From: Strigomonas culicis
Lineage: Eukaryota > Euglenozoa > Kinetoplastea > Trypanosomatida > Trypanosomatidae
DNA length: 27,108 bases
Assembly (NCBI GenBank): GCA_000482145.1
Contig: AUXH01000222.1
Span: 1 to 27,108 of the forward strand
Reading direction: 5' to 3'
A model generated the notes under the pieces. The model made no database searches. It had not been told where the DNA came from and saw nothing but the letters and a program-made list of their open reading frames with translations. Position numbers and translations under genes: made by a program. Shown here one piece after another: positions 24,666-27,108 of the stretch (its first letter is position 1; each line of letters starts with the position of its first letter).

Positions 24666-27108
24666 TCAATAAGAGATCGAGGAGATCCTGTCTCTCACCA
24701 ACAGCTCGCTAAACGTGAAGGATTTTTTACAGTCAAAACAGTACGCGGCCGGCTCGTCTGGCATGCCACGCTTTTCACAGGAAACAGATGTCAGAGGCGC
24801 TAAGCAGTTTGGACATGGACCTCTCTCAATGTTCATATCCGCTGATATATACCGGCTTTTTGGCAGCGCGATCAGCTGGCATGCCCGAGCGGCGACACGT
24901 TCTTGGGACGGAGAGGCGGAAGTGGCGAGAGTGGTGGAAGCGGTCGCTGCGGAGGCGGGTAGCTTTGGCTGTGGGCTGTAGTTCGGATCGGAGTACATGG
25001 AGCGCCGTGTGTGCGCGATGGGAGACACCTCCGGGTCGCCAATACTTTGCGACCGCTGGCGAGCGGACCGCGGCGAGTTCGCCAAAGCGCGGCTCACGCG
25101 GTTGAGATCCTTCCGCAGACGATCCTGCGCCTCCTCGCTGCCTTGGAGCTGCCTTTTCAGCTCCTCGTTCTGCTCCTTCGCACGATGGAGTTGGCTGCGC
25201 GACTTGGCCAGCTCCTGCTCCATCTTGGCGATTTGGTCATCCTTCTGCCGGTCCATCGCCGCCTCGTGCCGCGACAAGGCCGCGGAGGCGGCGGTATCGG
25301 CGCTGGCCGCGCCGCGAGGGGACGCGACGCGGCCACGGCTGCGGGTGCGCGGGGCCACGCGCCGCTCCGCCAGCTCCTGCTGCAGGCGGTTGAGCTCATC
25401 GCGGAGACGGCGGTTTTCATTTGTGAGGTCGTCCACCTTGGACTGCCACAGCTCCACTTTAGGATTGGACCTCCCTGAGCGGAGCTGCTTCTTCGCCTCG
25501 TGAAGCTCCTCCGTCAGCTGCACCAGCTGCTTGCTCTGGCGTTTGGACACGTTCATGATGTCTTCCACCTGGCGAATAAAGCGCGCCGCTTGCTTCAGCG
25601 CCATCAGCAGCGCCGCCGAGTTGCGGACGGGACACAACGCGGCCTCTGTATTCCACGTCGAAAGAAACTGCTGGATCAGCTCCGTGTCTCTCGGGCTACT
25701 GATTTCCACCACAGAGGCCTTGAGGCACTGTTTCAAGGCATCCAGAATGTCACGCAGACCAAGCACGAGGTCATCCGGCAGCTGGTGCGGGCGCCGCAGC
25801 AGGTCCTCCACGTGCGCAGCCAGGTTGCTGACCACGTACGGCGGCCGCACCTCATCGTTCAGCTGTGCGGCGTAGGACGCGCCAATCGGCCTCCACGTCT
25901 GGCCAGCAGCCAGCAGTCTCTCTGCCTTCTTGCGCGCATACAGCTGCACCCAAGCACCCAGGACCCGCTTCGCCTGCACGTTCTGGTTCTTCTCCAGCAG
26001 CCAGTGCACCCCCGCCAGCAGCAGCCGCCCGCTGGCCCGCTGCCTGTCTGGTGAAGCGGGTGGCGGCGTCACGGTGGGGGCGCGAGAAACAACAGGCGCA
26101 GGGATTCGCGCCGGCGGCTGTGCAGCCGCCGGTGCGTCGGGAGCGGGGGAAACCACAACGGGCGGGGCGGGTGGCAGCGCCGTCACCGCTGAGGCGGGTG
26201 CCGAGCCGCTGTTCGCCATGGGCCGCTCCACCACCAGCGCCTGCACGCGATCAGACGCCTCCGACCCATGGGGCACGAACGCAACGGTCGGGCGGGTGGC
26301 TGGCACTTCATCTTCCGTCGCAGGAAGGACACGCGTGGCGCTCCGTTGCGGCTCTGTCTCCCTCGCTTGAGCAGCTATCACGGCCATCAGCGACGCGGTC
26401 TGCTGACTGTCAATGTTACTGTCCGACAAGCCGCCCCGTTTCTCGAACAACGGAGAAATGATGCGACGAGGGGGTACCGGTAGGTTATCGTAGTTCGCAC
26501 TCTGACCCAAGGAGGCCTCTTCGGAGGCCACGTCCATTGGGGATGCTGGAACGTTGATGGGTCTCACTAGCGGCGTTGACGGATTCGTAGAAGCAATTTC
26601 AGGTGGTGGAGCCGTGTCAATCGCGATCGGCGTGAGCTCCGTCGCGGCGGGCTCAACCACCTCCTGCTCCACCTCCGCCTGATGAAGGACGGCCGAGCGC
26701 GGCTCGCTGCGCCGTGGCGGCGACGACGAGATGGTGGCGGACGGCACGACCGTAACGGTCGGCTGCACAGGGGCGTCCCACTGGGGCGCCGGCGCCGCCG
26801 CCTCCGGCACCGCCTGCGCGCGGACAGGGGGGGCGGTCTCGAGCACGCTGTCCTCCTTCGCGGCCTCGCTGACGGACCTACTGGTGGACGGGCCAACATA
26901 CTTGTCGAGGAGGGACTTGACCACCTCGTCCTCGCGGCCCATGTACCGCTCGAGCAAAGGCTCTACGATGTCGAGCCGCGTCGGGTCGTGCTCCTTCAGT
27001 ATCTCAACGATCGCCTGCCGATGCATGCTGACATCGCGCTCGACGTGCTCCGTGGGCTCCGGGCCGTAGCGCTCGACCAGCTGCCGGAACACCTGATCCT
27101 CCTTCCCC
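24666..27108 (-). CDS. Large coiled-coil protein with C-terminal Cys cluster (N-terminus outside window)
   Basis: At least 813 residues; the frame is open to the window edge, so the true start is beyond 27108 (the GTG at 27092 is not a start). The first visible residues form two related units, GKEDQVFRQLVERYGPEP and GREDEVVKSLLDKYVGP, about 50 residues apart. This short helical repeat is familiar from trypanosomatid cytoskeletal proteins. Residues about 80-350 are Pro/Ala/Ser/Thr-rich and disordered. A helical domain at about 355-510 begins GVHWLLEKNQNVQAKRVLGA. A long coiled coil runs from about 520 to 690. A compact C-terminal module has CPNC, about 15 residues with a further Cys, then CFDC, like a zinc-binding site, and ends ISSISY. 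I do not recognise a named family; a flagellar or cytoskeletal role is inference from composition. Confidence 0.85.
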   Translation of the reverse strand, partial: GKEDQVFRQLVERYGPEPTEHVERDVSMHRQAIVEILKEHDPTRLDIVEPLLERYMGREDEVVKSLLDKYVGPSTSRSVSEAAKEDSVLETAPPVRAQAVPEAAAPAPQWDAPVQPTVTVVPSATISSSPPRRSEPRSAVLHQAEVEQEVVEPAATELTPIAIDTAPPPEIASTNPSTPLVRPINVPASPMDVASEEASLGQSANYDNLPVPPRRIISPLFEKRGGLSDSNIDSQQTASLMAVIAAQARETEPQRSATRVLPATEDEVPATRPTVAFVPHGSEASDRVQALVVERPMANSGSAPASAVTALPPAPPVVVSPAPDAPAAAQPPARIPAPVVSRAPTVTPPPASPDRQRASGRLLLAGVHWLLEKNQNVQAKRVLGAWVQLYARKKAERLLAAGQTWRPIGASYAAQLNDEVRPPYVVSNLAAHVEDLLRRPHQLPDDLVLGLRDILDALKQCLKASVVEISSPRDTELIQQFLSTWNTEAALCPVRNSAALLMALKQAARFIRQVEDIMNVSKRQSKQLVQLTEELHEAKKQLRSGRSNPKVELWQSKVDDLTNENRRLRDELNRLQQELAERRVAPRTRSRGRVASPRGAASADTAASAALSRHEAAMDRQKDDQIAKMEQELAKSRSQLHRAKEQNEELKRQLQGSEEAQDRLRKDLNRVSRALANSPRSARQRSQSIGDPEVSPIAHTRRSMYSDPNYSPQPKLPASAATASTTLATSASPSQERVAARACQLIALPKSRYISADMNIERGPCPNCLAPLTSVSCEKRGMPDEPAAYCFDCKKSFTFSELLVRDRISSISY

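Overview
The window is nuclear DNA from a trypanosomatid (kinetoplastid protist). The evidence is: intronless ORFs in two long same-strand arrays; AT-rich, homopolymer- and dinucleotide-rich spacers with pyrimidine tracts followed by AG (trans-splice acceptors) before almost every start codon; no bacterial ribosome binding sites; and protein families with a trypanosomatid character (trypanosomatid aldolase C-terminus, a BILBO1-like N-terminal domain). TAA, TAG and TGA all serve as ordinary stops, so the stop-reassigned trypanosomatids are unlikely. The close linkage of aldolase and VCP/p97 resembles the gene order I remember for Leishmania chromosome 36 and T. brucei chromosome 10; this is recall, not a search. 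I cannot name the genus.

Layout. Bases 1-10214 are a plus-strand array: the 3' end of fructose-bisphosphate aldolase, a small repeat protein, a Gemin2-like protein, a short protein with a BILBO1-NTD-like domain and a coiled coil, an unrecognised coiled-coil protein, a membrane-anchored mitochondrial J-protein, and NAA15 (the NatA auxiliary subunit). Bases 10215-11021 are a convergent strand-switch region holding a minus-strand tRNA-Arg(ACG), a GT-rich/G10 tract and a GC-rich, hairpin-bearing segment ending in a T13 run. Bases 11022-27108 are a minus-strand array read leftward. Listed from the strand switch outward it contains a GNAT acetyltransferase, a 67-residue Cys/His-rich protein easily missed by annotation, a LigB/DODA-type extradiol dioxygenase-like protein with an N-terminal anchor, an adenylate kinase, VCP/p97/CDC48, a DxEGD-type metallophosphoesterase, an AAAP amino-acid transporter, a degenerate trypsin-like/armadillo protein, and a large coiled-coil protein with a C-terminal Cys cluster that runs off the window.

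The genes do not form one pathway. As usual in trypanosomatids they share polycistronic transcription, and expression is set after transcription. No CRISPR array, transposon, phage or bacterial-type operon was seen. The points most worth checking are the Gemin2 and BILBO1-NTD assignments, the dead protease fused to armadillo repeats, the hidden Cys-rich gene, the LigB-like gene as a possible bacterial acquisition, and the structured segment beside the tRNA.
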